Below, piece after piece: positions 38,801-53,800 of a stretch of 64,000 nucleotides of DNA. Within the stretch, counting starts at the first letter, position 1; each line of letters opens with the position of its first letter. The position numbers and the translations under genes were made by a program. The stretch comes from Helopsaltes ochotensis (lineage: Eukaryota; Chordata; Aves; Passeriformes; Locustellidae). The stretch lies in NCBI GenBank assembly GCA_013400155.1, contig VXBM01000094.1, positions 1,459,381 through 1,523,380 on the forward strand. The letters run 5' to 3'. The notes under the pieces are model-generated. The model saw only the letters and a list, made by a program, of their open reading frames with translations. It was not told the origin of the DNA and did no database searches.

Positions 38801-41800
38801 AAAGAATATTTTCAAAACTAAAAATTTCAGAGTCTGGATGTTTTTTTTTTCTTGGGTGATTTGGGTGGGGGAGGGATTCTTAGGTTTAGGTTTTTCTTGG
38901 TTTTTTGGGGTTGTTTTAGGTAATGGAGATGATGTTATCTGCATATTCCTGAGTAACAAGCTCTGGAAAAGAGTCTGTCAGCTCTTTAAACTGCATCTCA
39001 CAGGAATGCTTGATCCCTTGGTGTGAAAATTGGTACAGTGTTTGAGACAGCGGCAGATACTCTGTGATCTAAACTGCAGGGGACCCCAACATAGTAAATT
39101 GAAAGTGTATCAAGTCAAACCTACAGAGGTTTTCAAGTGAAAGCTTAACAGGAGTTCTGATTATTATTTTAACAGTTAAAACAGTATCAAAATAGGAACA
39201 ACTTATGTCAGTCTGTTTTGTGGTCAGTCAATACAAAATGTGTTTTGACTGCTATCATGTCTTGAAAGCACTCTTGGTTTTTTGGAGATTCTAAAACCAA
39301 GCAATCTAGTATAGTTTTAAATGGCTGGAGCTATATGAGTCATGAATGTGACAGTCTTATTTCTGGGGTTTGGAGGTTTTTTCTTGAATGGTGAAATATT
39401 TAATCGTGACATTTATGAGAACTTCTTTCTTTCAGTATTCTGTGAAACTGGAAAAAGGAGATTATACTATTCGGTTACAAATTCGTCATGAGCAGAACAG
39501 TGAGCTGGATCGCATCAAAGACCTGCCATTTATTGTTTCTCATAGGTTGTCTAGTACCTTGAGCTTAGATATTTATGAAAATCATAGCCTTGCTCTCTTA
39601 GGGAAGAAGAAGTCCAACAGTTTGACATTACCACCAAAACACAGTCAGCCATTCTTTGTTACATCTCTGCCTGATGACAAGTAAGTTACAAAGTGCTGTT
39701 TTTCTCATCTGCATCTAGGCAGCTGCCTCTGCACCTCACTAAAATGATACTTTAATAGTGTCTGCCTGTCTAGGCTTGGTAGTTCTTTGTGTTGCTCTTT
39801 CCCTGTTTGGCTTCTTTATTGTAGTTTCCATGGAACCTTAGTGAACCTGGTTTTAACACTGAACTTACTTTCTTTAAACAGAATACCTAAAGGAGCAGGA
39901 CCAGGATGTTATCTTGCGGGAAGTCTTACTCTCTCTAAAACAGAACTTGGAAAGAAAGCTGTGAGTATATGGAATGGATGATGGGGATTTTTTCTGAAAT
40001 TTTTTTTTAGTAAGCAAATGGCATGCCAGGAAGTGCTGTATGGGGTTAGTTCTTTAAGGAGCATTAGGTTTGGTAACCTAATACATTTTAGAAGCAGTTG
40101 TTTCATTATAAAGTCAGTATAACTTCTAAGTAGTTCTGTTATTACTTTCATCTTCTAATTTCAAATATAATTGTGTTTTCTGAATTTGGAGTTTTAATTC
40201 TTTTGTTCTGAAATCTTTTATTTCTAGAAGCAACTGCTTTCTTGTTGGTGTGGAGCCTTTAAAATTGACCTTATGTAACTCCCTAGCTTAATGTAATTTT
40301 GAATGAAAAATACGTGCATATAGTGTTATGTGCATGTTGGTTCTGTAATAGTCTTCATTGCATGCATGCAATATTCAGTAAGAACAGGTGCTTTCTAAAC
40401 TACCTGTTTATATATGTTACTGTTACCAAGTAGCAGAAATTTTGCTGACTCGAATACATAAACAGGTTTTCTTACCTGCTACACACTGATGTTGTCAACC
40501 AGTATGCTTCAACAGAATGGTATAAGATCTCTGTGTGTGAGGCTAGAAAAAAAAAGATGAAGGATCTTTTTTTGCTCCTAGCACAGCATCCTGTGAAAAA
40601 CGCCTTGTAGCTTGTATGACTCTATAATGCAACAGTGATTGTAGTAACTGTCACTTTTCTGTGTATGTGGTGCTACAGTGTTTAGAAGATTCCCTTAGCT
40701 GGTTTGAAAAAGATGGTAAGCCTGAGACTAAATTTTAGTCAATCCTAGTGATTGTTACTACTCAGAGGAAGTTGATTTATGTCCATATATCACTAGATGT
40801 GGCTGAACAACATTAATAAAACTAGAGGATGTCTTCATAGAAAATAAGTTTCTGTGAGTAGGTTGGCACGTACCTTTAGATCTTGTTGAGCATAAACGTT
40901 TAGTTAATTCAATCTGAATTGGTTGTACCTTTGGGACAGTTTGTATGTAAATGCAGGTGAGAATGTATCAGGAGGATTTATGTATCAGTCAGGAAAAACT
41001 TAATAACTAGGAGCTCTAAAATACCTAGTTTAACATTTCTTTGTGATTCCTGTGAGGTTGCAAGTGTGCTTTTTTGAAATCCATGACAAATCCATTACAC
41101 TAATGTAATTTAGTTTCCCTAGCTAGAATTGTGCACTTTCTTGAACTATTGGTTGCAATTTTGCACGTTTTATTTTAAAACCAGACTAAGTGGCTATGTA
41201 CTGTGGTTTCTGGGGTAGGAAGCAGGAGATAGGTAGATACAACCTGTCAAATTTAATGTGATGGAGAATACTTAAGATCTTACAGAGAAAGAAATTCTAG
41301 CTAGGGTGTTTCTCATGTCATAGCCTAAGGCATTTCTGTTATGGTCATGTTTCAGTGGAAAAAGGATGGTGTCAAATAGCATCTAATACTTTCTGCTGCC
41401 TTTAGTGAACCTCAATATGTACTAGGAGACAAAAAAGGAGGACTAAGCAGCAAAGTTGTCTGTAAGTCAGTGGGTGGAAGGTAGGGGAAAATGTATCTAG
41501 TTTGTCTATATTTATTAGGAAATAGAACAATCCCACTAAACAGTCAAAAATACAAAATTCTGAGAGTGAATTTCTGTAATTTTTTAACTGAAGCTAAGTG
41601 GTTAACAACACTTGCTTATATTGCAGGAGTAATGGATTGTATATACAGTGATGCATTGGTTTATTAATTTTAAAAACCTGAAAGAGCATGCTTTAAGAGC
41701 ATGTTTGATGATAAATGTGACACTCTAAAAGTTGGAAATATGTAGGTTGGAAGTATAACTATAATTGTACAGAGAAGGTGTCTCCATCCTGTGTGGTGTG

Positions 41801-44800
41801 TGCATGTTTTCTTACAGTATGTTATTCTAACTCCCAGGGGCAGTCTGCAGCAAAACGACAAGGAAAATTTAAAAAGGTACTGAATGTTAGTTTTTGAAAA
41901 AGATATACTGAAGTCTTTTTGCATATGACTTAAAGAATTTGTCTACCAGTCTTGGTTTTTAATTTGTCTCCTTCATCTATCTGCTTAGACCTGAGTTATT
42001 TACTTCAGCACCTTAAGTATGTTTACTGGTAGAATGATAAAACGCTACTGTAACACATAGCTGAGAGGCACATGAGCATCTGTATACTTCTGCAAAAAAT
42101 GCTGTAAAAATGCATGTTAGTGGTCTGCAATTTTTCTTGTTATTAAATACTCAGGAATGTTCAGTGTTTGTGGTAAAGAGTTTTTGTGGCAAGTGTTTCC
42201 GCCTATTCTGTCTGCCGATTGAGAATCAAATGTGATCCTAACACTCTGAATTGAATAATTGAATATCTAACTGTATTCCCAGTCTACTAAATTGGGAGTT
42301 GTTCTTCTTTACAGTCATAAAATCATATAGTAGGGAGCTACAGTTTATACAGTCATGCAGCAGGTAGTAGTATTCACAGAATGAATTTTGGAGCATGTAT
42401 AAGATAGTTTAGAAAGGGGGTGACTTTCATTATAGCAGTGTTTAATATTGTGCTTTTTGTATTTTCACATCAGGTAATACAATATTTTGCCAGCAGTCAG
42501 TGTGAAACAGTTTGTTTAAAAAAGTGCAAAAATATATTTCACTAGACTACCTACATAAGGTTATTGGGCTTTTTCTTGTTTTTAAGTTGTAAAGGTATTT
42601 CTGTTGATTTCAAGGTACTTTGTTCTCGAGTGACATGCAGATTAGTCAGGATTCTTGTTACAAGTAAGACCTGAAAACCATGAATAACATAGTTTATAGT
42701 CATATTCCGTTACTCTATGAGTAGTAAGCTTAAAGCTGAACCTGCTAACTTATCCAGTCTTGGTGTAATAACCATGTGGGAATGAGATTAGGCTTTGCAA
42801 GAGGGATTTTAGTGTATGTTGCTGAATTTTATTTTCATACCTGAAAATCATACAGGTCACTTTCAGAAAGATAATTTAAAATCCCATGTGAGTACATGGC
42901 TTCCTATTAAGTAGAATATAAGATCTTCACTAAGTGAATCTCTAACAAGGGAATTCAACTCTAATAATAATACAATTTGAACAACAAAACCTATTAAACA
43001 GATTCCAGAGGTTGTGGGTTTTGGGTTTGGGGTTTTTTGGGGTTTTTTTTTCTCCTTTGGTTTTTGAACAGAGATTTGTATTCAGATCTGAGCAGTAAAA
43101 TCACTGAAGCCAGAATAAAAACTGTCTTTCTTGTTACCTCCATCTATTACTCATCAGTGTACTAGCAGCACATAAGCTAGTGGATTTCTGCAGGGCTCTA
43201 TCTTCAGCCCTGTGCTCTTCAGCATCTTCATTAATGACTTGGACACAGGACTGGGAGGGATACTGAGCCCCTTCTGCAGACAAGACTAAACTGGGAGGAG
43301 CTGTTGTCTCCCTGCAGGGCAGGGAGGCCCTGCAGAGAGGCCTTGGCAAAACCGGGGGCTGGGCAATCACATCCCATGTGAAGTTCAGCGAGGAAAGTGC
43401 TCAATTCTGCACCTGGCATGGGGAAACCCTGGATGTACGGTACAGAGTGGGGAATGAGAGGCTGGGAAGCAGTGCCATGGAAAGGGTTCTGGGGGTCGTG
43501 GTCAATGGCAAGTTGAACATGAGCCAGCAGAGCCCTGGCAGCCAGGAGGGCTGAGTGTATCCTGGGGGACATCAGGCACAGCAGCACCAGTGGGATTGTC
43601 CTGCTCTGCTCTGCACTGGGGCAGCCTCACCTCGAATACTGTGTGCAGTTTTGGGTGCCACAATGTAAGGAAGACATTGAACTATTAGAGGGTCCAGAGG
43701 AGAGCAACAACGATGTTGAAGGGCCTTGAGGGGAAGCTGTATGAGGAGTGGCTGAGGTTACTTGGTCTGTAGTGCCTGGAGGAGACTGAGAGGAGACCTC
43801 ATTGCAGTCTACAACTTCCTCACGAGGGAGAGTGGAGCCACAGGCACTGGTCTCTTCTCTGTGGTAGCAGTGGCAGGACCTGACGTGGCCTGAAGTTGTG
43901 TCAGGGAAGGTTTAGGTTGGATATTAGAAGATTGTTCACCCACAGCGTGTTTGGGCACTGGAACAGGCTCCCCATGGAAGTGGTCATAGCACCAGTGTGA
44001 CAGAGTTCAAGAAGCATTTGGCCAATGTTCTCAGGTACATGGTGTGATAGTGGGGATAGTGCTGTGCAGGGCCAGGAGCTGGACTTGATGATCCTTCGGT
44101 CCCTTCCAACTCTGCATATTCTATGAAATAAAGCACAGTGTATTTCAGAGCTCCAATAATTAATGCATTTTTCTGAGAATGCAACTCAGAGACCTTCTAG
44201 TTTAAAAATTTTGGTATTTACCCTGCCCTGTTACAAGTTTACATGCAGTTAAGATGTTTTCCAGCACAGAAAACTTGTTTATATATTTCTTCAGTGATGA
44301 AGTCAGTGAAAAAAATATGTGTAAATTTTTCATGTTTTTCAGAGATGGGTCCGGGCTCTCTTGTAAGATTAGTAGCGCTCTTTGCCACAGGGGCACACTG
44401 CCGGCTCATGTTCAACCTTGGTGTCCTCCAGGATGCCGAGCTGCTTTCCTACTGGATGGTCCCCAGTGTGTGCTGTGCCTGGATTTATTCTTTTCCAGAT
44501 CTTGCACTTCTCTTTGTTGAACTTTATGAGGCTCCTATTGAGTCCATTTCTGGAGCCTTTTGAGGTCCCTCTGGATGGCAGCAGACTCCCTGGCATATGA
44601 GCCACTCCTCCCAGTTTGGTGCCACTAGCAAATGTGCTGAAGGTGCCTTCTGCCCCATTGTCCAGGTAAACAACGAAGACATCAAACAGGGTTCAATCCA
44701 GAATTGACCCCTGGAGCATACCATTAGTTAGGGACCTCCAGCTGCCTGTCACTGATGACCCTCTGGGTCTGGACATTAAGCAGATTTCAATCCAACTGAC

Positions 44801-47800
44801 TGCATCTGTGTTTTGCATAAAAGCAGTTTGTGGTTATGCCAGGAAATAGCAGCCTAGTTTTCCAAAGATACTTAGTTCTTTCATAACCATACAAAAACGT
44901 CAAGGATTCTCTCCACATAGTAAACAGGTGTCTTTTATAATGCAGTTACAATCTGATTACTCTTTTCCCTTGTCTCTAAGCTCTGTCCAGAACATAGAAT
45001 GAAAAACATATCATTGATTTTTTGGGGTCTGTAAGAATAATTTTTTGTTGGTTTACATAATGCAGCTTTTGAACAGCAATGTGTAACAATTAGCCAAGGG
45101 ATGGAAAGTTTCTACACCTCTTTCCATATACTGCTATCCTTTCTTCCAATTTAAAGCAAGAAATGCATTTATGCAGATATTGATAAGTACTAGTGGAAGA
45201 CTTATAATACCATTGTGAAGTCACATGTAAAAGGCTGACTTCCTTTGACCATTAAGACACTCTCCCTGTTTAACCATGAAGCATTCAAAAATAGAATGAA
45301 GTATGTGTCTGATACAAATTTGTGGAAGCCCACCTGGTAATTTCAAGAAGCTTAATTAATTGCCCGTTAAATGAGAGTTGCCATAAAAATAAGCAACACT
45401 GCACAACTTCTGTGCATCTTAAAGCAGATTCAAGTTCCATATGTATATTCATTTGCATGTGCAGATAGGCTTTAATATGAAGATACTTATTAAATGGAAA
45501 ATGAGACCTGGGATGTGTTCCTGGAGGGAGCTTTTTTTCCTGTGGTTAGTTTTGCTGTGAATGCTTTGAAGTGCAAATAACAATAGTTTTTTATGTATTT
45601 TACGTATAAATTACTAGGTGTTAAAACACGAACAGAAATCTAAATTGAAATCTTGAAGCCAAATTAACTGCTAATTAAGCTCTTTTAAGAGGCGACTGTT
45701 TTGATGGCACTGTGCTTATTTATGCATAGTTATGCTTATTTATTGTAGTTCAGTTAAAAGTAAACCCAGTGAAGCTTAGCAGAGTCCACAGAGTACACTG
45801 ACCAAAGTGCATATCCTGTATGCTTCCCAATTTCCCAATACTGCATATCTTTTTAGAGGATAAATTTGAAAATTTCCATAAAGGAATTTTTTCAGTGGAT
45901 AAAATGCTCACTTGCTGTCTTTCTCTGTCTATAGCTCTCTAATTTTTTATAGTTGTATATAAAATTGAAGTCCAGTACACTACTCTAGGAATTCTGTTCC
46001 AGAGAAATTTGAATAAGAAAACAGATTGCAATGCTGAGCTGTGAGGAGCTGCCTTTCTTCTCCTTAGTCTCTAATGATGAATGTCTCTGTATTGGCAATG
46101 ACTCTGCCATTCTGAGATCTTCTGGTACCTAGGGAGTTGCCAAGTGCTATAAATGATCCTAGTGCTTGCAGATAAAATAAATAAAGAAGCCTTCAGTCCA
46201 TCTTAATGCCCTGTAATAGTTAGTTGAATGTGATAATAACCTAAACTTTATTTATCCTGTGAAATAAGTTTGAAGTCTGTGGAGAAGTCTACTCTGTTAG
46301 CTCTTTTGAGAAGAAGGTGCCTGGCTCTGAAGCTCATTGTTTTCCTTTTCGTGGTCACAGCTTGTGAGGCTTGCAGAACCTCATGAGACCAAAAGTACCT
46401 GTGTGAGAGAAAGGGAAGATGACATTTTACTCTTGATGGTTTAGCTACATGCGTTAGTCTCTCAAAATGCAAGTGTTCATCCCCATAAGTGAGATTTTGT
46501 TAATCCAATTATGTTTGGTTTGAAACTTAAACCAGAGTTGTAGAGCCTTATATAGACAAGGCTTGAGAATGGTCATCTAGATGTGTAACTCCAAAAATAT
46601 GCTGCCAAGTGAAATGAAAATGGACTTTTGAGAAGAAAATCCTGAACTCTTGGAAGAATATTTCTTAGAAAGACAGGTTTCTTTCTTAGGAAGATACTAG
46701 TCTCCATAGAGTACATCTTTTAGAAAATACTGTAAATCTAGATTTTTGTGCTGAACTAGCTTCTTAGACTTCTTAAAATATTTGGTTTGCTTTAGTGAAT
46801 TATATTGTTGTTTTCTACTGTTGTAATAACTTTAGTGATCCCCACACCATATTCCTGACCTCTGTATCTTCCTGTGTGTACTTACTTCCATGACCTGTTT
46901 CGTTGTACTCTGGCCTAGGTCTTGCTGGAGGCTCACTTAGGTGTATTGACTGGTTGTGCACTTCATACTTGCAATACATGTGTGCAGGATAGTTCCTGTG
47001 AAAGCTATACATTAGTGCAGATTAGTTATCTAAACTAGTTTTCAAAAAAAATGTATTTTAAGGTTCATGTTGGGATTCTGTGATTACATAATAAGTAATT
47101 GTAAAAATTGTTTTAAGGGAATATTGAAATCACTTTTGCTAATATTGTGTTCAGAACCCACAGCAAGATGCTGGTCTGTTTGAACTATATGTTCAAATAA
47201 AATTTTTCTGCAGCATGGTTTTTGAATGTTTCAGAAGTGTAGTGTTGAAGTCCATTATTGCAGTTTCTGTAACCATTTTACGTGCTATTTAAGTAACTTT
47301 AATTCTATCTTGTACACAAGGGTTCATTTTACTACACAACACTGACCTGGTTTATGGGAAGCATTCCCACAAATGTATTCTGGAACAATTGGTAAGAATA
47401 ATTATATTGCCACAGTAATTGAGCATGCAACTCAGTATTTTGCACCATGTTGCAACAGAGTAGTGGTATCTAGAGGCTTTAAATTTGTGACCTTCTCTGT
47501 GAAGTACCCTGTATGTAAAGTAAAGGGACATGTGCCCTCACTGTTTGGGGAGAGGCTTGTTTAAAGATTGCAACCTTGAAACCAAAAGGAAAAAACGGCC
47601 TCACCCAGCAGTTTGATGTTTTACAAGCAATGGTTGGAATCTAATGCTATCTTATTTGCAAATTTATATGTAAATTGTCTGGAATGGACTTCAAGAACAT
47701 GGTCTGAGTTAGGATTTTCCGTTTAAATAGCTGTAATTGATTTTCTCATGGTGGTTATTGACTAGTATAACATGAACTCAGACTATAGTGATATTTTTGT

Positions 47801-50800
47801 GATACCATTTAAGGTTTAAAAAAAGTCTTGCTGTTGTGTCTACTTAATTAGAACTGAGATATAGGTCAAACTGAAAAGTCTGTGGCAGCAAATTGGAAAT
47901 CAGTTGACTGTGGATGTGTCAGCTAATTCAGTATGCACATGGAAGAAATAGTATCTTGGGAAGAATAAACATATCCTGTGACATGTTTCATGTTTATCCT
48001 ACTGTGGTATTATTTTTTAGAATTCAACCATCTTTATTCATTTGTTTATTGCCAGTTTTATAGGATAGGAGCTCTATCTTTTTTCACTTACCCTTTTAAC
48101 CAAGTTATTTGCTTTTTCATCAACAAACAAATGGAAGACCACCTTCCTTATTTTGTAACTAACATTATGTAAAATTATGTGAATGTAAAAATGTCAAAGT
48201 GGCTAAATTTCAGGCTTTCTTTTCTTATGCCTAGTATGCTGTTTTACTATTTACATCCTTGCATTGCTTAGAATAAAAACTTAAAGCAGTTCCTGAATTT
48301 TTACTGTCTAATATCTTTGCTCTCAGAACCCTTACTCACTGTATGTGTAGCTCAGAGTAGTTGCTGGCTATGATTTAGCTTTCATATGACATCAAAAAGA
48401 AGTGTACTGTATCACTCTGAGTATGTGTCTCTTCTCCCACCTTCAGGATGTCCTTACTGTTCATTATCATCTGATACCATCACCATCAAAGAGTAAAAAT
48501 GGCAGCAAAGAGAAAGAAAAAGAACAGGAAAAAGAAAAAGATGCAAAAGAAGAATTTGCTGAAGCTTTAAGAGACCTAAAAATACAGTGGATGACCAAGT
48601 ATGTCTGCTGTCATTACTATGCAAGCTTGAAGCAGCTTGAAGTTCACAAAAATACTCAAAATCTGTACTTTCATGCTATATCCTCCTCTCTTCTAGGCTG
48701 GATACCACGGACATGTATATTGAGTTGAAAGAAGCATTTCCTAATCATCTTCCTCTGTATGTTGCAAGACTTCATCAGCTGGATTCTGAAAAGGTTATTT
48801 AACACTTCTTAAACTTGATTTGTCTCAATACACACATGTAAGCTAAACAACTAAGTCCTTCTTTGTGCACATTTGAACTTGAAGTGACTGTACTGAATAT
48901 TAAAAAGCAGAAATTTCTAATTAGAGTGACAGGTACCTCCCTTGACTGTGATTTACTTAATCCCACGGCAGAATAAAAGAAAGTGTGCCTAACCAAAGTG
49001 TGTTTGCTCACCAAGTTATGCTATGTTCAATTAAACACATTTTAAGTTTTCTTACTTGCTTAGTCTACAACAGTTTTACTCTGACTGGTGGCTACTGGGA
49101 CAAACACACATCCTATTCTGTTCTTCTTATGGACTGGTAATTTCTCCTAGCACCATGACTCAGACAGCTGAGGACAGTAACCCCCTAAAGTGACACAGCT
49201 AAATCCAGCTTCCAGCATTGCCCTCAAAAATGGCAACTGTCAGCAGAAGAGTTTGCATATGGGTTTTTTTAATCTTGAAAATATCTTCGTGCATATGCCA
49301 CTAGCTTGAATATTTTTCTTTTCATTTGGTGCTGATTTTATATTTATTTCTGAGTAACTGTTACATTATATGAGAGTACTGATTTGTACTGAAAGGTGAT
49401 TTTCTTTCTGTAAACTCTGCATTTTGCATATTCCAACCTCATATTTCATGGTTTGTTTTTCAGCAAAATGGACTAAGTATGCGGGAAATCTTGAAGACTT
49501 TCTGGGGTGTTTTAAGCAAAATTTGAACAAAGTGGAGAAAAGAATATGTTGAATTATCAAATGTTATTTCCGCATAGCTTTGCAATTACCCTAATGTTAG
49601 TAGAATCAGCAATGAAGTAGTGTCATTTCATGGTGCTGAATATCTTTATATTCTTCTTTTAGGAACGAATGAAAAGACTTGATGAAATTGTTGAAGCTGC
49701 AAATACAGTAATCTCTCATATTGATCAAACAGCATTGGCAGTATATTTTGCCATGAAGACTGATCCCAGGCCTGATGCAACTACTATAAAAAAGTACCTA
49801 CCCAGTAAATAATTTTCCTGCATCCTATTTCTGTAGTCTATGTACTTTGTCTCTGCATGTAAGAAATGGAATGACTGTATCTTTTTTTTGATAACTTGTA
49901 TTATTTGTTTGTGGCACAGGCAGTTTAAAATGACTGCAAAATTGTTTTGTTCTCTTATTTTGGCTCCAGAGATGTAGGGACACTGAAACTTCCAATCATT
50001 TATTCAATAAAATAAACAAGGATTCATTTAGGATTTAAATGTATCAGAAAAATGGGATATTAAGTTGTGGCAAGTTTAATCCCTCCCTCAGAGGGACCAC
50101 TGGAGTATTAGTAGAAGTATCTGTTTTGAATGCTACTTGCCTTTTCTTTATATTTTGCAACCTTTCCCATCTGTATTTGAAGACAAAATTTACATCAGCC
50201 TAAGAAGTAACTGCTTGCAAGAGATTTCATTTGTGAAAAGTGTGGTGACCATGTGTCAGAGTATTTTTGAGACCCATTGTTCTTTTTTAGTTTTAGATTG
50301 TTCCTCTGTACTATCAGTATGTATATCGTTAGGAAGATAGTATTTTGAAGGTGACACCTTAGTCTGGAGAATAAGTGATGGATTTTGCTGTGTGTAGCAT
50401 GATGCTGTTTTAGTAACAGAACAGCAGATGTGAATATTAGGCCCTTAAAATGGGAGATGCATCTTTGTTGATTATCTATAAAATAGCAGATTTCAGTTGT
50501 AAAGCAAATCTGGATTCAGGACAGCTAGAAAACACGGATTTGTGTGTAATTCTAGAATTGCTGATATAAAAGGAAAGCCTTGACATAATAAACTTAATTC
50601 TAAACATTTCTTGGTAAGTTGATCCATTAGGTCATGTGTTTTGAATATAACATCTGAAATTAAATACCAAATTCGATGATGCTTTAAATGGATGCAATTC
50701 CTTTGAAGTCAGCAGAATGCTGACTGCTTATGTTAGTGGTGGATTCGACTCTCTGTTTATAGTGCCAGGAACTACAAAGTTGTACTTCTACATGCTGGCT

Positions 50801-53800
50801 CACTTTTAGAATCCTGAGTTGCCCTTGCCTTAAGTGATCTAAGGCATTTCATAATTAGAAGAATGATTAAGTATCTTTAATTCATAGTGTCTTTAGGTAA
50901 TCTTTCATAATTTATTTACAGTAAATAGCCTTATATGTACTGAACACTGTAAACTTTTTAGCTTAAACTGAGCACTGTTTCTGTTCTTAAGGAGGTATCT
51001 GCAAAAGATTCTGAATATTTTTCATACTTTTTTTTTCTCCCTAGTGAAATGGAAAAACAGAAGAGTACTTTAGTGGATGCACTTTGTCGAAAGGGAAGTG
51101 CGCTGGCTGACCAACTTCTTCATCTGCAGACCCAAGAAGGGGCTGCTTCCAGTGATGCAGAAGGCAAAGATGAGGATCATGAGAGCTGCTCAGAAGCTTT
51201 GACAGAGACATTCTGGGAAACAACAAAATGGACTGATCTTTTTGACAGCAAGGTAAGAGACCGGAGCAGACTTTCTTTTTCATTTGCATGTTGGGGTTTC
51301 TGATGGTTTCTTCTGAAATTATGCACTGCCTTTGTGTGCACAGCCTTGTACATTCCTCCCTTCTACTTTTCCATGATGTCCCTGTTGTTGTGCTTCCTTT
51401 ATGACCTTTTTCTGCAGAGATTTTGCCAAGCCTGTCAAATCCATGGTAAGCCCATCTCCATTCAAGTGAATGTCGAGGTTAAGGGAAGGGTGTAAGACAG
51501 TACCAGATTTCCACAAAAAAGCTGCTTCCTTTATTGAATTGCTTCTTTCTGTACTTTCTAGGGAATATTTTCGATTAACCTCTGCACTCTTGTAGCTGTA
51601 CACACAGAAGTGTGCAGCCTCCCCACCCTGTTCAGTCCTGCATGCTGTAGCCTCTTCCCCACTATGGACAAGAGAAGTTTTGTGTTTTGCTGTCAGTAAA
51701 GTCTGTAGAGGTAAAGGAAGAAACCCTTGGAAATAATTACACTTACATATTTATTAGCACAGACTTCCCTGACATTTCGTGATCTTGAGAGCTGAACTTT
51801 TTCTCTCCTTCACTCAGGACAGCAATTCTAGAAGGGAAAAAAAAATCCATTGTAGGTGATTAGTTACATAGCTTTTAATTTAGAGAGGTTATGACTTTGT
51901 ATTTTTTAACTTTTGAGCTATCAGTGTTTTAGTTTCTGACCTTAACTGTCACATATGGCTGTGTCTTAGTGGAAGATGGAGTGACCAGGGTATTTGTTGA
52001 TGATTGTGTAAAATTACCAAAGCACTTCAGAGAGTTACAATAGAAAAACTTTTAATAGTAGAGAAAAAACCCAAAATAAAACATCTAACTTCTTGATGGT
52101 AGATAAACTTCCAGTAAGAACTCGTGCTTTAGGTGGAGGCCTGGTGAAGAAGGTTGATGGTGCTTACCTGCTCACATAAATGTATATGTCCTTGTACACA
52201 TACATCTTTTCAGCATCTCTCCTTTAATCATTAACTGATGATAATACAATGTGGTAGCAGATTTTTGTGCTTCAGTCATATTGTTTGGCACATGATTTTC
52301 TTGCTGTCTATTTGTAAACTTTGTTCCAGCGTAGTAACCCCTGGTTTACTTCTGTCTCCTGTTTTTTATTTTTTTAAAGTTGATGGGAATAATCTCAGTG
52401 GAAGAATGCCAATACAGACATTTTGTTGGGAGTTTTACTCTTTGGCTTTTATATCAAGACAGATAACATTGTTGAGCTGTGTGCTCTGGGCCTGGAATAA
52501 GTAACTCTGATTTGAGTTCTACAGATTAGGAATTGAACCTCTCTCTTTGGCTGTCTTAACCATGGATTTGTCAAAGTGTATATATTTGCTCTGAAAATTG
52601 ATTCTTCTGTATTGTTAAATTGGTACTAAAAGATCAAAAAGATCTGTAAAAAAAAAAAATTTGTATCAAATGCCAAAAAGATTTGTAGCATTTCATGTGG
52701 AAATGACTTCCATACTGTTTATGTAGCATGTTTGCCATCTTTTTCCTACTTTTTTGAGTTTTGTTACTCAAAATCTAAACTGATTGACTGTCATGAGACC
52801 TACAGAGCTACTTACAGGCTGCAAAAATGATGGTTCAGTAGGTAAAACAAAAGTCTTGCACACAAGCAAAACAAAACAAGGAATTCATTCACCACTTCCC
52901 ATGGGCTGGCAAGTGTTCAGCCATCTCCAAGAAAGCCAGGCTCCATCATATACAACCATGTTTTGGGAAGGCAAACACCATCACTCCAAACCTCTCCCCT
53001 TTTTCCTTCTCACCCAGCTTTATATACTGAGTATGATGTCATGTGGTGTGGGATGTCGCTTCCGTCAGCTGGGGTCAGCTGTCTTGGTATCCTGTCTCAG
53101 CTCCTTGTGCACCACCAGCCTTCTCACTGGTGGAGCAGGATGAGATGCAGAAAAGGTCTGGACTTTGCAAACACTGCTCAGCAACAGCTAAAACATTTCT
53201 GAGTTACCAACACTGTTTGCAGCACAAATCAAAAAGAGTGTCCATACCAGCTGCTGTGAAGAAAATTAATGAGCCCATCCTAAACCAGCACAGATTGGAA
53301 GTGAAGCAGTGAAGTCAGATACAGGATAGACTTTGTGTGAGTGGCCTTGAAAGAAGGGTCAAGAGACAGCCAGCTTATTCTGAAGCAGTGTGTTGGAGAT
53401 GAAAATGTGGGGCTCTTCTTTCATGTAGACATGGCTGTGTAATACTGGCACTCAAACAATGGAACATCTGGGGGAGAAAGGATGGAAATCAGGCATTTAA
53501 ATACTGCACTGATCATTCAATTATATGTATATATATGACTTCAAATAGAAGCATTGCTCTAAGTGTGTTTAGTTCTAAGCTTTCTGTAAAGTTCATGCAG
53601 CTGTCAGTAATTAAAAGGCTAAGTAAATTTTTGAAAACCAAGAGAGACCATGTTTTCTTTTAGGATGTTTCTGAAGCAGAATCAGAAGCATCATCATTTT
53701 TCTGTGTGTTTCTTCTCACCTTCTAGTAAATAAAGTACTGTCCCTTGTTTCATCTCTCCTCTGCAGATGTAGCACCTGGGCACCACAGGGCATTTGGTAG

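Larger units (their letters stand above)
37628..48446 (+). other. TPP2: TPP2 introns 21 to 24
   Basis: Introns are 37628-39435 (T/G-rich near 38840-38920), 39681-39881, 39961-41837 and 41877-48446. When the microexon is skipped the last two act as one 8.5-kb intron. Intron 24 contains a T/G-rich tract near 43010-43065 and two CR1 fragments. Confidence 0.85.

Noticed and set aside
43170..44140. Protein-coding gene suggested by several open frames at 43134-43587
   Set aside because: The plus-strand sequence follows the CR1 consensus to its 3' tail. The minus-strand frames are antisense CR1.
53650..53730. Possible extra exon in TPP2 intron 28 (acceptor-like TTCTTTTAG, then DVSEAESEAS)
   Set aside because: No matching segment in known TPP2. 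It would end the protein early, and no downstream donor in the right phase was found.
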